Source of the DNA: ZC4RG30 sp046047615
Lineage (GTDB): Bacteria; Pseudomonadota; Gammaproteobacteria; Steroidobacterales; Steroidobacteraceae
Direction of reading: 5' to 3'
DNA length: 64,000 nucleotides
NCBI GenBank assembly: GCA_046047615.1
Contig: JBJOHO010000013.1
Span: 1 to 64,000 of the forward strand
Part shown: positions 7,893 to 16,321 of the stretch, piece after piece
How the letters are laid out: each line of letters begins with the position of its first letter
How positions within the stretch are numbered: the first letter of the stretch is position 1
Notes under the pieces: generated by a model
The model's database searches: none
Told to the model about the DNA's origin: nothing
The model's input: only the letters and a program-made list of their open reading frames with translations
Translations under genes and position numbers: made by a program

Positions 7893-9395
7893 CTACGCGC
7901 GTGGTGCCGCGCGCTTTCTTTCATTGGACGACGGGATGGACATCGCTTCGCGGTACTTGGCGACGGTGCGGCGCGCCACGGGGATGCCTTCCTCCGACAG
8001 GATCTCGGCGAGGCGGCTGTCGCTCAGTGGGGCGTCGGCAGGCTCGTCCTTGATCAGTTTCCTGATCTTGGCACGGATGGCCGTTGACGAGGTGCCGGAA
8101 CCGTCCGCACTTTCCACCTGGCTCGAGAAGAAGTAACGCAGTTCAAACACGCCGCGCGGGGTGTGCATATACTTGCCGGATGTCACGCGCGAGATGGTGG
8201 ACTCGTGCATGCCGATGGCCTCGGCGATGTCGCGCAGGATCATCGGCTTCATGTGTTCCTCGCCCTGCTCCAGGAAGGCCACCTGCCGTTCCACGATGGA
8301 ACGCGCCACCTTCAGCAGGGTGTCCTGGCGGATCTCCAGGCTCTTGATCAGGAACCGTGCTTCCTGCAGCTGTGCCTTCAGCAGGGCGTGCCCCGGGCCC
8401 CGGCCCAGCGCATCGGCGTAGCCCTGGTTGACGCGGATGCGCGGCAGTGTCGCAGCGTTCATCTCGACGACCCAGCCGCCCGGGCTGCGCCGCACGTACA
8501 CATCGGGGACCACGTATTCGGTCCGCGCGCCGCCCAGTTGCGAACCCGGCTTGGGGTGGCAGTGCCGGACCAGTCCCAGGGCTTCATGCAGTGCTTCCTC
8601 GTCGCAGTCCAGTTGCCGGCGCAGGCCCGCCAGGTCGCGGGCAGCGACCTGTTCCAGGTGTCCGGCCACGAGGCGGCGTGCCAGCGCCAGGCCCGGTGTG
8701 CCGGGGTCGAGCTGGCGCAGCTGCAGGTCCAGGCATTCGGCCACGTCCCGCGCGCCGACTCCCGGTGGATCGAAGGCCTGGACCACGGCAAGCACGGCGG
8801 CGATTTCGTCGATCCCTGCCCGGATCTCGGGCAGCAGGGTGTTCGCCACCGACTCCAGTGGTTCGGCGAGATAGCCATCGTCGTTGATGGCGTCGATGAC
8901 GGCCCGGCCGATCGCCTCCTCGCGCGGTGCCAACCGGGCCAGCTCAAGCTGCCACGCCAAGTGTTCCTGCAGCGTCTCGCCGCCCGCGTCGCGGAACTCC
9001 TCCGCCCGGTCATCGTCCTCGCCACGGTTGCCGTCACCGCTGCCCGGCGTGCGGTCGTCCCACAGGTCCTCGCCGATCTCGACGCTGATATCGTCGGTGG
9101 TTCCGGACGCTGCGCTGTCCGCCGGCGCGGCCTCATCGTCGCTGCCCTGCATGGGGGCCTCGGCGGCATCGCCGCCGGCGTCGTGCATCTCGTGGGGGGC
9201 TGCACCCAACGCTTCGAAGCTGGTGAGCGCCTCGCTGTCGTCCTCGGCCTCGAGCATCACGTTGCTCTCGAGCAGCTCGCCGAGGTGCGCCTGCAGTTCG
9301 ATGGCCGGCATCTGCAGCAGGCGGATGGCTTGTTGCAGCTGCGGCGTCATCGTCAGTTGCTGCGCCATGCGCAGTTGCAGCGAGGCCTTGAGCAT
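7893..9395 (-). CDS. rpoN: RNA polymerase sigma-54 factor
   Basis: Alternative sigma factor that recognises -24/-12 promoters and needs enhancer-binding ATPases. The 500-residue product has the glutamine-rich region I (LQLRMAQQLTMTPQLQQAIRLLQ), an acidic spacer rich in Asp/Glu (about 65-150), the core-binding region, the helix-turn-helix KPMILRDIAEAIGMHESTISRV and the invariant RpoN box ARRTVAKYRE at 474-483. It follows lptB by 18 bases, matching the conserved lptB-rpoN-hpf order. The acidic linker is longer than in E. coli (477 residues total). Confidence 0.97.
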   Translation of the reverse strand: MLKASLQLRMAQQLTMTPQLQQAIRLLQMPAIELQAHLGELLESNVMLEAEDDSEALTSFEALGAAPHEMHDAGGDAAEAPMQGSDDEAAPADSAASGTTDDISVEIGEDLWDDRTPGSGDGNRGEDDDRAEEFRDAGGETLQEHLAWQLELARLAPREEAIGRAVIDAINDDGYLAEPLESVANTLLPEIRAGIDEIAAVLAVVQAFDPPGVGARDVAECLDLQLRQLDPGTPGLALARRLVAGHLEQVAARDLAGLRRQLDCDEEALHEALGLVRHCHPKPGSQLGGARTEYVVPDVYVRRSPGGWVVEMNAATLPRIRVNQGYADALGRGPGHALLKAQLQEARFLIKSLEIRQDTLLKVARSIVERQVAFLEQGEEHMKPMILRDIAEAIGMHESTISRVTSGKYMHTPRGVFELRYFFSSQVESADGSGTSSTAIRAKIRKLIKDEPADAPLSDSRLAEILSEEGIPVARRTVAKYREAMSIPSSNERKRAAPRA

Positions 9396-9413
9396 GGGGT
9401 TACCCGACCGCCA

Positions 9414-10139
9414 TCAGAGCCGGAAGTCCTGGCCCAGATAGACCTCGCGCACCTGCGTGTCGGCCAATACGTCGGCGGCGGAGCCCGCGGCGATCACGGT
9501 GCCGCGGTTGACGATGTAGGCGCGGTGCACGACGCCGAGCGTTTCGCGCACGTTGTGGTCCGTGATCAGCACGCCGATGCCACGGCCCGCCAGTTCACCG
9601 ATGATCCGCTGGATGTCGAGCACCGAGATCGGGTCGACGCCGGCGAAAGGTTCGTCGAGCAGGATGTAACGCGGTGCGGCGGCGAGGGCACGGGCGATTT
9701 CCACCCGCCGCCGCTCGCCGCCCGACAAGGCCTGGCCGGCACTGTCGCGCACGTGGCCGATGCGCAGGTCCTCCAGCAGTTCCTCGAGCCGGCTGTCGCG
9801 TGCGCTGGCGGAAAGCTCGCGCCGGGTCTGCAGGATCGCGCGGATGTTGTCGGCGACGGACAGGCGGCGGAACACCGAGGCTTCCTGGGGCAGGTAGCCG
9901 ACGCCGCGCCGCGCCCGCTCGTGCATCGGCAGGGCGGTGATGTCCTCGCCATCCAGCAGGATCTGTCCGTCGTCGGGCTCCACCAGCCCGACGGTCATGT
10001 AGAACGCCGTGGTCTTGCCGGCGCCATTGGGCCCCAGCAGGCCGACGATCTCACCGGCACCGAGTTCGAGCGACAGGTCGGCGACGACCTGCCGGCCGCC
10101 GTAGGCTTTGCGCAGGTGGCGGGCTTCGAGACGGCTCAC
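9414..10139 (-). CDS. lptB: LPS export ABC transporter ATPase LptB
   Basis: Cytoplasmic ATPase of the LptB2FG complex, which powers LPS extraction from the inner membrane. The open frame extends upstream over lptA. The real start is GTG 10139-10137, overlapping the lptA TGA as GTGA and giving 241 residues, the same as E. coli. Motifs are Walker A GPNGAGKT (36-43), Q-loop GYLPQEASVFRRLSV, signature LSGGERRRVEIARAL, Walker B YILLDEPFAGVDP and the switch histidine in LITDHNVRETL. It sits between lptA and rpoN in the conserved LPS-transport block. Confidence 0.97.
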   Translation of the reverse strand: MSRLEARHLRKAYGGRQVVADLSLELGAGEIVGLLGPNGAGKTTAFYMTVGLVEPDDGQILLDGEDITALPMHERARRGVGYLPQEASVFRRLSVADNIRAILQTRRELSASARDSRLEELLEDLRIGHVRDSAGQALSGGERRRVEIARALAAAPRYILLDEPFAGVDPISVLDIQRIIGELAGRGIGVLITDHNVRETLGVVHRAYIVNRGTVIAAGSAADVLADTQVREVYLGQDFRL

Positions 10140-10798
10140 CGCGTGGTTTCCGCTGGGGGCGTTGCCGCCGGAACGGGTGCCTGCGGCTCCGGCCGGATGG
10201 TGATGCGTACCCGTTCCCCCGGGGTTGCCCCGGCCGGACGCTCGGTACGCGCCAGCCGCGAGCGCATGTCGAAGACCAGGGCAGCGCTGCGGATCTCGTT
10301 GCGGCCATCGAACAGCCACGCATCCTGCGCCAGGCGGACGGTCTGCGTCGTCATGTCGAGCGTCACCGTGGCGGCCGTGCCCTGGACGGGCCGGGGCAGT
10401 CCCTCGAGTTGTTGCTGGAATTCGGCCGGTGCGCCACGGGCGACCGCCTGTGCAAGGCGGTTGCCGGCGAAGCGGATGCTGGCCTGGTCAGCCCGCATTT
10501 CGCCGCCGGCGAAGCGGATGCGCACTGCGCCCCGGAACTCCCAGCGGCTGTCGTCGAAACGCATGGCCGTACCCTCTGCACTGGCCTCGCGGGCCTCGAT
10601 GCGCAGCGGGCCCTGCGCGATGATGATGTCGGTGAAACCCAGCCGGTTGCCGGCCGGATCCACTTGCATGTCGGCGGCGTCCAGCACGATTTCCTCGGCG
10701 GGCGCCGCGGCAGCGATGACTGCCGCCGGCGTTGCGCCGCAGGCGAGCAGCAACATGGCGGCCAGGCTGCGCAAGGCGTCAGGGACGGAAACGGCCAT
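10136..10798 (-). CDS. lptA: Periplasmic LPS-bridge protein LptA
   Basis: 220-residue secreted protein with an N-terminal signal segment (about residues 8-33) and an OstA-like beta-jellyroll core. The core begins at EEIVLDAADMQVDP and contains the GPLRIEAREA and RADQASIRFAG repeats. LptA polymerises into the periplasmic bridge that carries LPS from LptC to LptD. The tail after residue 195 is Pro/Ala-rich and probably disordered. The ATG lies 20 bases inside the 3' end of lptC, and the stop is fused to the lptB GTG. Divergent sequence but clear context. Confidence 0.92.
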   Translation of the reverse strand: MAVSVPDALRSLAAMLLLACGATPAAVIAAAAPAEEIVLDAADMQVDPAGNRLGFTDIIIAQGPLRIEAREASAEGTAMRFDDSRWEFRGAVRIRFAGGEMRADQASIRFAGNRLAQAVARGAPAEFQQQLEGLPRPVQGTAATVTLDMTTQTVRLAQDAWLFDGRNEIRSAALVFDMRSRLARTERPAGATPGERVRITIRPEPQAPVPAATPPAETTR

Positions 10799-11333
10799 GG
10801 ACCTTGCCCTCCAGTTGCATGCGGCCGGTCTTGAGGTCGGCCTCGACGGTGCCGGCCTGGAGGTGACGGCCCGACCAGACGACAGTCACCGGGACACGGA
10901 TGGACAGCTGCCCGCGTCTGGCGTCGTAGTCGGCGGCCGCGCTGCGGATGATTGCCACGCCGGCGCCACCCGGCGGTGTGCCGCGCGCCTCGACGGCGCC
11001 ACGCAGCCGCAGCCGCCCGCTGCCGGCGGGCAATTCCCCTTCGCGCGCCTGCAGGACCCAGTCGCCGCCGGAGCCTTGGCGGATCTGCAGGTCTTGCGCG
11101 CGCAGCGGCGCGTCGTCGCTGGCCTGCGAGACGCGGCGCGCCGTGGCGGCATAGGCCACTGCGCCCGACTCGTCGGTCTGCACCACGCGCGCGTCGAGGG
11201 CCTCGAAACCGGGGGGCGCCGGTGACGGTGTTTCGCCGCTGGCCTGGCCCGGTGTACGTCCACCACGGCCGAGCAGGAAAGCCAGCGCCAGCGCCCCGCC
11301 CGCCAGGGCCCACAGCGCCGCCTGCCGCCTCAT
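10779..11333 (-). CDS. lptC: LPS export protein LptC
   Basis: 184-residue bitopic inner-membrane protein with one N-terminal transmembrane helix (about 5-22) followed by a periplasmic beta-jellyroll. It receives LPS from LptB2FG and passes it to LptA. Family features are the DARVVQTDESGAVAYAATA strand pair and the C-terminal segment VEADLKTGRMQLEGKVHGRF, typical of LptC ends. The start overlaps the kdsC stop by four bases. Sequence identity in this family is low, so the call leans on length, topology and the kdsC-lptC-lptA-lptB order. Confidence 0.92.
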   Translation of the reverse strand: MRRQAALWALAGGALALAFLLGRGGRTPGQASGETPSPAPPGFEALDARVVQTDESGAVAYAATARRVSQASDDAPLRAQDLQIRQGSGGDWVLQAREGELPAGSGRLRLRGAVEARGTPPGGAGVAIIRSAAADYDARRGQLSIRVPVTVVWSGRHLQAGTVEADLKTGRMQLEGKVHGRFRP

Positions 11334-11854
11334 GTCGCGCCCCGTGCCCGCAACAGCGCGTCGCAGACTTCGCGCACTGCGCCCCGTCCGCCCGGCAAAC
11401 CGGTGACGCGGTCGGCCGCGGCCAGCACCTCGGGGTGGGCGTCCGCCACGGCGAAGGCCAGGGCGGTGCCTGCGAACACGGCGAGGTCCGGCGTGTCGTC
11501 GCCGACGCAGGCGGCCTCGGCGCCGGTGATCCCGAGCTTGCCCAGCAGCGTGGCCAGCGCCACGGACTTGTCGCCCGCGCCCTGCGTGACGTGACGGATG
11601 CCCAGTTCACGGCAGCGCCGTGCCACGGCGGCGGACTTGCGCCCCGAGATGACGGCGACCGTGATGCCTGCAGCCTGCACCTGCTTGATGCCGTGGCCAT
11701 CGCGGACATGGAAGACCTTGAGCTGCTCGCCGCCGGCGCCGAAGTAGAGGCGGCCATCGGTCAGCACGCCGTCGACGTCCAGCACCAGCAGGCGGACCCG
11801 GCGGGCGACAGTCGCCGAAACACGCAGCGTGGGGGTGACGGTGCGGGCCATCAC
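11330..11854 (-). CDS. kdsC: 3-deoxy-D-manno-octulosonate 8-phosphate phosphatase
   Basis: HAD-superfamily phosphatase of the C0 type, which removes phosphate from Kdo-8-phosphate to give Kdo for the LPS inner core. The catalytic aspartates are D26 and D28 in LDVDGVLTDG. The later HAD motifs are VISGRKSAAV (motif II serine), the lysine in GAGDKSVAL and the metal-binding CVGDDTPDLAVF. The 174-residue length fits (E. coli 188). Four-base overlaps join it to kdsD upstream and lptC downstream. Confidence 0.96.
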   Translation of the reverse strand: MMARTVTPTLRVSATVARRVRLLVLDVDGVLTDGRLYFGAGGEQLKVFHVRDGHGIKQVQAAGITVAVISGRKSAAVARRCRELGIRHVTQGAGDKSVALATLLGKLGITGAEAACVGDDTPDLAVFAGTALAFAVADAHPEVLAAADRVTGLPGGRGAVREVCDALLRARGAT

Positions 11855-12846
11855 ACCACCCCGGCGCGCAACAGGTCGTGGATGTTGAGCGCGCCCTGCA
11901 GGCGGTTGCCGTCGTCCACCACCAGCAGTGCGGTGATGCCGTGCTGTTCCATGCGCAGCACGGCCTCGGCAGCGAGGGCCTGGGCCTCGATGCTGCGCGG
12001 GTTGCGGGTCATGACGTCGTCCATGGTCGTGCCGTGGACGTCGACCGGCCGGTCCAGCACGCGGCGCAGGTCGCCGTCGGTGAAGATGCCCAGCACATGG
12101 CCGCCGGCGTCGGTGATCGCCGTCAGGCCCATGCCCTTGCGGCTCATTTCCAGCAGGCCCGCGGCCAGCGAGGTGCCGCTGCGCACGCAGGGCAGGGCAT
12201 CGCCGCGGCGCATGATGTCGGTGACGTGCAGCAGCAGGCGCCGGCCCAGGCTGCCGCCGGGATGGGAGCGCGCGAAGTCCTCGCGCGTGAAGCCGCGCGC
12301 CTCGAGCAGCGCCACGGCCAGCGCATCGCCCATGGCCAGCGTCGCCGTGGTGCTGGCGGTGGGGGCGAGGTTGTGGGGGCAGGCCTCCTCGGCCACGGTG
12401 ACGTCGAGGTTGACCTCGGCCTCGCGGGCCAGCGTGGAGCCCGGGTTGCCCGTGACGGCAATGACAGGTGTTCCCATCCGCTTGAGATGCGGCAGCAGCG
12501 TCAGCAGCTCGGCCGTCTCGCCGGAGTTGGAGATGGCGATCACCACGTCGCCGCGCGACAACATGCCCAGGTCGCCGTGCGCGGCCTCGGTCGCATGCAG
12601 GAAGAAGGCCGGCGTGCCCGTGCTCGCCAAGGTTGCGGCGATCTTGTTGCCGACATGCCCGGACTTGCCGAGCCCGGTGACCACGACGTGCCCGCGCGTG
12701 GCCAGGCAGAGCTGGCAGGCGTGGGTGAAGGCGGCGTCGATGCGGGGAACCAGCGCCTGCACGGCACGCGCTTCGATCTCGAGGGCACGGCGGCCTGCGC
12801 TGGCGAGGCGCGAGGGGTCCGGGTGGCGGGCGTCTGGGGTACTCAT
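11851..12846 (-). CDS. kdsD: D-arabinose 5-phosphate isomerase
   Basis: Interconverts ribulose-5-phosphate and arabinose-5-phosphate, the first step of Kdo synthesis. The 331-residue protein has an N-terminal SIS domain (VVVTGLGKSGHVGNKIAATLASTGT, then GDVVIAISNSGETAELL) and two C-terminal CBS domains (about 205-325), the normal KdsD layout. It is the promoter-proximal gene of the long minus-strand run ending at zapE. Its upstream side faces ibaG across 57 bases. Confidence 0.96.
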   Translation of the reverse strand: MSTPDARHPDPSRLASAGRRALEIEARAVQALVPRIDAAFTHACQLCLATRGHVVVTGLGKSGHVGNKIAATLASTGTPAFFLHATEAAHGDLGMLSRGDVVIAISNSGETAELLTLLPHLKRMGTPVIAVTGNPGSTLAREAEVNLDVTVAEEACPHNLAPTASTTATLAMGDALAVALLEARGFTREDFARSHPGGSLGRRLLLHVTDIMRRGDALPCVRSGTSLAAGLLEMSRKGMGLTAITDAGGHVLGIFTDGDLRRVLDRPVDVHGTTMDDVMTRNPRSIEAQALAAEAVLRMEQHGITALLVVDDGNRLQGALNIHDLLRAGVV

Positions 12847-12903
12847 GTTTCGTACAGGATCATAGCTTAAGATGCCCCACCCCCGGTTTCCGCGAGCGCT
12901 CCC
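12847..12903. promoter_or_regulatory. Divergent kdsD / ibaG intergenic region
   Basis: This 57-base gap must hold the promoter for at least the kdsD operon. On the minus strand TATGAT (complement of 12859-12864) lies about 12 bases upstream of the kdsD ATG. On the plus strand TAAGAT (12868-12873) lies about 30 bases before ibaG. Neither has a good -35 partner, so these are only candidate -10 elements. Confidence 0.35.
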
Positions 12904-13137
12904 ATGTCGCCCCAGCAGCTAGCCGAACTCATCCGCGCCGGACTGCCCGGTGCGCAGGTCGAGGTGCGCTCCGATGATGACGTGCATTTCACCGCGCGCG
13001 TTGTCAGCGAGGCTTTCGCCGGACGGCGTCCGCTGCAGCGCCACCAGCTGGTCTACTCGACCTTGGGCGGGCGCATGGGCGGCGAGATCCATGCGCTGTC
13101 CATCGATGCACTGACGCCGGCCGAAGCCGGAGCCTGA
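12904..13137 (+). CDS. ibaG: BolA-family protein IbaG
   Basis: 77-residue BolA/IbaG-type protein. The family pairs with monothiol glutaredoxins in iron-sulfur handling, and IbaG is linked to acid stress and envelope phenotypes. The signature FAGRRPLQRHQLVYSTLG with GGEIHALSIDALTPAE is intact, including the RHQLVY histidine. It is immediately followed by murA (one base between stop and ATG), the conserved ibaG-murA pair. The mlaFEDCB genes that precede this pair in E. coli are absent here; kdsD diverges instead. Confidence 0.94.
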   Translation: MSPQQLAELIRAGLPGAQVEVRSDDDVHFTARVVSEAFAGRRPLQRHQLVYSTLGGRMGGEIHALSIDALTPAEAGA

Positions 13138-13138
13138 C

Positions 13139-14401
13139 ATGGACAAGCTGCTGATCACCGGCGGTCGTCCGCTCGAGGGCGAGGTCCGCATCTCCGGCGC
13201 CAAGAACGCCACGCTGCCGATCCTCGCGGGCACCTTGCTGGCCGACGGTCCGGTCAACATCGGCAACGTCCCGCACTTGCAGGACGTCACGACCATGGTG
13301 GAACTGCTGGGGCGCCTCGGCGCGACGGTGACGGTCGACGAGCGCATGCGCCTGGAAGTCGATGCCACCACCACGCATACCCACTGCGCGCCCTACGAAC
13401 TCGTCAAGACGATGCGCGCCTCGATCCTGGTGCTGGGGCCACTGCTGGCGCGCTTCGGCCAGGCTGACGTGTCGTTGCCGGGCGGCTGCGCCATCGGCGC
13501 CCGGCCCGTGAACATCCACGTCTCCGGCCTGCAGGCCATGGGCGCCGACATCCGCATCGAGAACGGTTACATCCGTGCCCGTGCGGAGCGTCTCAAGGGT
13601 GCGCGGCTGGTGCTCGATACGGTGACGGTCACCGGCACCGAGAACCTGATGATGGCGGCCGCGCTGGCCGACGGCGAGACCGTCATCGAGAACGCCGCGC
13701 GCGAGCCGGAAGTGGTCGACCTTGCGGACTTCCTCAACGCGATGGGTGCGCAGGTCCGGGGCGCCGGCACGGACCGCATCGTCATCCAGGGCGTCGAGCG
13801 GCTGCAGGGTTGCCGCTACGACGTGCTGCCGGACCGCATCGAGACCGGCACCTACCTGGTGGCCGGCGCCATCACCGGCGGCCGCGTGCGGGCCCGCAAC
13901 ACCCGTCCGGAGCACCTCGATGCGGTGCTGCTGAAACTGCAGGAGGCCGGCGCCGTGGTGACGCAGGGCACGGATTGGGTCGAGGTCGACATGCAGGGCC
14001 GCCGGCCACGCGCCATCGACCTGCGCACCGCGCCCTATCCGGCCTTCCCGACGGACATGCAGGCGCAGTTCGCGGCGCTCGACACGATCGCCGACGGCGT
14101 CGGCACCATCATCGAGACCGTGTTCGAGAACCGCTTCATGCACATGCTGGAGATGCGGCGCATGGGCGCCGAGATCCGCCTCGAGGGCAACACGGCCATC
14201 ATCAAGGGCGTGCCGAAGCTGTCGGCGGCGCCGGTGATGGCCACCGACCTGCGCGCCTCCGCCAGCCTGGTGCTGGCGGCGCTGGCCGCCGAGGGCCAGA
14301 CCACCATCGAGCGCATCTACCACATCGACCGTGGCTATGAGTCGATCGAGGAGAAGCTGTCGGCCCTGGGTGCGCAGATCCGCCGCGCGCCGGACCGCTG
14401 A
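13139..14401 (+). CDS. murA: UDP-N-acetylglucosamine 1-carboxyvinyltransferase
   Basis: First committed step of peptidoglycan synthesis: transfer of enolpyruvate from PEP to UDP-GlcNAc in the cytoplasm. The 420-residue length equals the family norm (E. coli 419). K22 and N23 in RISGAKNATLPILAG bind UDP-GlcNAc. The active-site loop has the fosfomycin-target cysteine at C117 in PGGCAIGARP, so the enzyme should be fosfomycin-sensitive in principle. The last residues (ALGAQIRRAP) are also typical. It is cotranscribed with ibaG, and the 3' end faces the protease gene across 12 bases. Confidence 0.98.
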   Translation: MDKLLITGGRPLEGEVRISGAKNATLPILAGTLLADGPVNIGNVPHLQDVTTMVELLGRLGATVTVDERMRLEVDATTTHTHCAPYELVKTMRASILVLGPLLARFGQADVSLPGGCAIGARPVNIHVSGLQAMGADIRIENGYIRARAERLKGARLVLDTVTVTGTENLMMAAALADGETVIENAAREPEVVDLADFLNAMGAQVRGAGTDRIVIQGVERLQGCRYDVLPDRIETGTYLVAGAITGGRVRARNTRPEHLDAVLLKLQEAGAVVTQGTDWVEVDMQGRRPRAIDLRTAPYPAFPTDMQAQFAALDTIADGVGTIIETVFENRFMHMLEMRRMGAEIRLEGNTAIIKGVPKLSAAPVMATDLRASASLVLAALAAEGQTTIERIYHIDRGYESIEEKLSALGAQIRRAPDR

Positions 14402-14413
14402 CCGGCACCCGCC

Positions 14414-15637
14414 TCAGCGCGCCACCGCGGTCTCGATGACCGGCAGGTCCACGGTGAAGGCCTGCCGTCCGCGCTGGCCACGGATCTGCACGCTGCTGCC
14501 CGGCTGGTGGCCGGCGATCTGCGCCAGCACGCCCTGGGCGCTGGTGGCAGGCTTGCCGTCCACGGCCACGATGCGGTCATTGATGGCCAGTCCCGCGCGC
14601 AGCGCCGGCGAGCCGATGTACATGTCGGCGATGACCACGCTGCCGGCCGGGTAACCCAGTTGCGCGGCGCGGCCGCCTTCGGCGTCCATCGGGATGATGC
14701 CGATCCAGCCGCGCACGACGCGCCCCTTGGCGAGGATCTCCTGCATCACGCCACGGACCAGGTCCACCGGGATGGCGAGGCCGATGCCCTCGGCACCGCG
14801 GTTCTTGCCCAGCACCGCCGTGTTGATGCCGATCAGCTCGCCCCGCACGTTGACCAGCGCCCCGCCGGAGTTGCCCTCGTTGATGGCCGCATCGGTCTGT
14901 ATGAAATTCTCGAAGGTGGCCACGCCCAGCTGCGCGCGGCCGGTGGCGCTGACGATGCCGTGGGTGACCGTCTGCGCCAGCCCCAGCGGGCTGCCGATGG
15001 CCAGCACGATGTCGCCTACCTGCAGCTGGTCCGAGCGCCCCAGCCGCATGACCGGCACCCGCGGCAGGTCGATGCGCAGCACCGCAAGGTCGGTGTCCGC
15101 ATCGGTGCCCACCACGGCGGCCTCGGTGCTGCGCCCGTCGGCCAGCTGCACCTGGATCTTGTCGGCACCCGCGATCACGTGGTGGTTGGTGACCAGATGC
15201 CCGGCGTCGTCGACGATGACGCCCGAACCCAGCCCGCGTTGCAGCCGCTGGCGGTAGCGGGGCAGGGAGGGCCCCGGGAACAGCTGCTCCAGGGCGCTGG
15301 GGGGCAGGCGCTCGGTGACCTGTGCCTCGGCGAAGATGTTGACCACCGCCGGTGCGCTGGCCTGCACTGCAGGGGCATAGCTCGCGACGCGCGGCAGGGC
15401 CACTGCCGCGGGCTGGACCGACGATTGTTGCGCTGCCGCAACGGCGTCTGTGCCGAAGGACGGGGTGCGCGCGAGCGGCGCGTCTGCCGCGGGGTCTGCA
15501 GCCACGTCGGTTGCGGCCGGGGCCACCCGCAACAGCTGCGGCCAGGTGCGCAGCGTGGCCCAGGCCAGCAGCAGCCCGACCAGGACCGCGCCGCCCAGGA
15601 ACACCACATCCCGCTTCCACCCTGACCCGCTTTGCAT
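14414..15637 (-). CDS. DegS-like periplasmic serine protease with one PDZ domain
   Basis: Membrane-anchored trypsin-like protease of the HtrA family, 407 residues. One transmembrane helix (about 11-30) is followed by an Ala-rich linker, the protease domain with catalytic H153 (TNHHVI), D183 (DTDLAVL) and S257 (NEGNSGGA), and a single PDZ domain (about 310-400). One PDZ plus an N-terminal anchor fits DegS/AlgW, which cleaves anti-sigma RseA/MucA in envelope stress; rseA itself is not in the window. The open frame runs on upstream over petA. The ATG at 15637 is chosen because the membrane anchor follows directly. No Shine-Dalgarno is visible, so a leaderless mRNA is possible. Confidence 0.93.
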   Translation of the reverse strand: MQSGSGWKRDVVFLGGAVLVGLLLAWATLRTWPQLLRVAPAATDVAADPAADAPLARTPSFGTDAVAAAQQSSVQPAAVALPRVASYAPAVQASAPAVVNIFAEAQVTERLPPSALEQLFPGPSLPRYRQRLQRGLGSGVIVDDAGHLVTNHHVIAGADKIQVQLADGRSTEAAVVGTDADTDLAVLRIDLPRVPVMRLGRSDQLQVGDIVLAIGSPLGLAQTVTHGIVSATGRAQLGVATFENFIQTDAAINEGNSGGALVNVRGELIGINTAVLGKNRGAEGIGLAIPVDLVRGVMQEILAKGRVVRGWIGIIPMDAEGGRAAQLGYPAGSVVIADMYIGSPALRAGLAINDRIVAVDGKPATSAQGVLAQIAGHQPGSSVQIRGQRGRQAFTVDLPVIETAVAR

Positions 15638-15649
15638 GCTGTGTATAAT
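15622..15649 (+). promoter_or_regulatory. Sigma-70-type promoter of the petABC operon
   Basis: A perfect -10 hexamer TATAAT (15644-15649) stands 16 bases after CTGACC (15622-15627), a four-of-six match to TTGACA. The petA ATG is 31 bases downstream of the -10. The -35 lies inside the first codons of the divergent DegS-like gene, so the two 5' ends overlap. Confidence 0.7.
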
Positions 15650-15679
15650 GCCGCGGTTTTTTGTAACGAGCCGAGATCC

Positions 15680-16321
15680 ATGAGCGACAACCGCGTTGCC
15701 GCAGAGCACGGCGGCACTGCCAGCCCCGAGGCGCCTGACACCAGCCGCCGCGCCTTCCTGACCTACGCCACAGCCGCCACGGGCGCGGTCGGCGCGGCCT
15801 TTGCCGCCGTGCCGTTCATCGCGTCCTGGAGCCCCTCGGAGCGCGCCCGGGCGCTCGGCGCCCCGGTGGAGGTCGACGTCAGCAAGATCGAGCCGGGCCA
15901 GATGGTCACGCTCACCTGGCGCAAGCAGGCCATCTACGTCGTGCACCGCACCGAAGACATGGTCGCCAAGCTGCCGTCCGTCGACGGCCAGCTGAAGGAC
16001 CCGGCCTCGGCCGCCTCCACGCAGCCGGCCTACGCCGCGAACGCCAACCGCGCCCTGCGCGACCAGTATCTGGTCGTTGTCGGTCATTGCACCCACCTCG
16101 GTTGCCTGCCCAAGGCACGCTTCGAGCTGCAGCAGCCGGACCTCGGTGCCGACTGGCCGGGCGGATTCTTCTGCCCCTGCCATGGTTCCAAGTTCGACAT
16201 GGCGGGCCGTGTGTTCAACGGCTCCCCGGCGTCGACCAACCTGGTCATCCCGCCTTATTCCTTCAGCAACGACAGCACGCTGGTCATCGGCCTGGATGAC
16301 GCTGCGCAGGGAGCCGCATGA
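15680..16321 (+). CDS. petA: Ubiquinol-cytochrome c reductase, Rieske iron-sulfur subunit
   Basis: Rieske [2Fe-2S] subunit of the bc1 complex, which takes the first electron from ubiquinol at the Qo site. Of 213 residues, an N-terminal twin-arginine-type segment (SRRAFL, R23-R24) leads into the single membrane anchor (about 26-48). Cluster ligands are C137 and H139 in box I CTHLGC and C165 and H168 in box II CPCHGS, with the disulfide pair C142/C167. The frame is open upstream, but the start at 15680 fits the RR motif and promoter spacing. It overlaps petB by four bases. Confidence 0.97.
   Translation: MSDNRVAAEHGGTASPEAPDTSRRAFLTYATAATGAVGAAFAAVPFIASWSPSERARALGAPVEVDVSKIEPGQMVTLTWRKQAIYVVHRTEDMVAKLPSVDGQLKDPASAASTQPAYAANANRALRDQYLVVVGHCTHLGCLPKARFELQQPDLGADWPGGFFCPCHGSKFDMAGRVFNGSPASTNLVIPPYSFSNDSTLVIGLDDAAQGAA

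Noticed and set aside
8163..11225. 1020-residue open frame on the plus strand
   Set aside because: It runs antisense to rpoN, lptB, lptA and lptC, all confidently identified. The composition is His/Arg/Gly-rich without any domain.
14414..16183. 589-residue version of the DegS-like protease
   Set aside because: The upstream extension overlaps petA antisense, and the membrane anchor that should be N-terminal starts right after ATG 15637.
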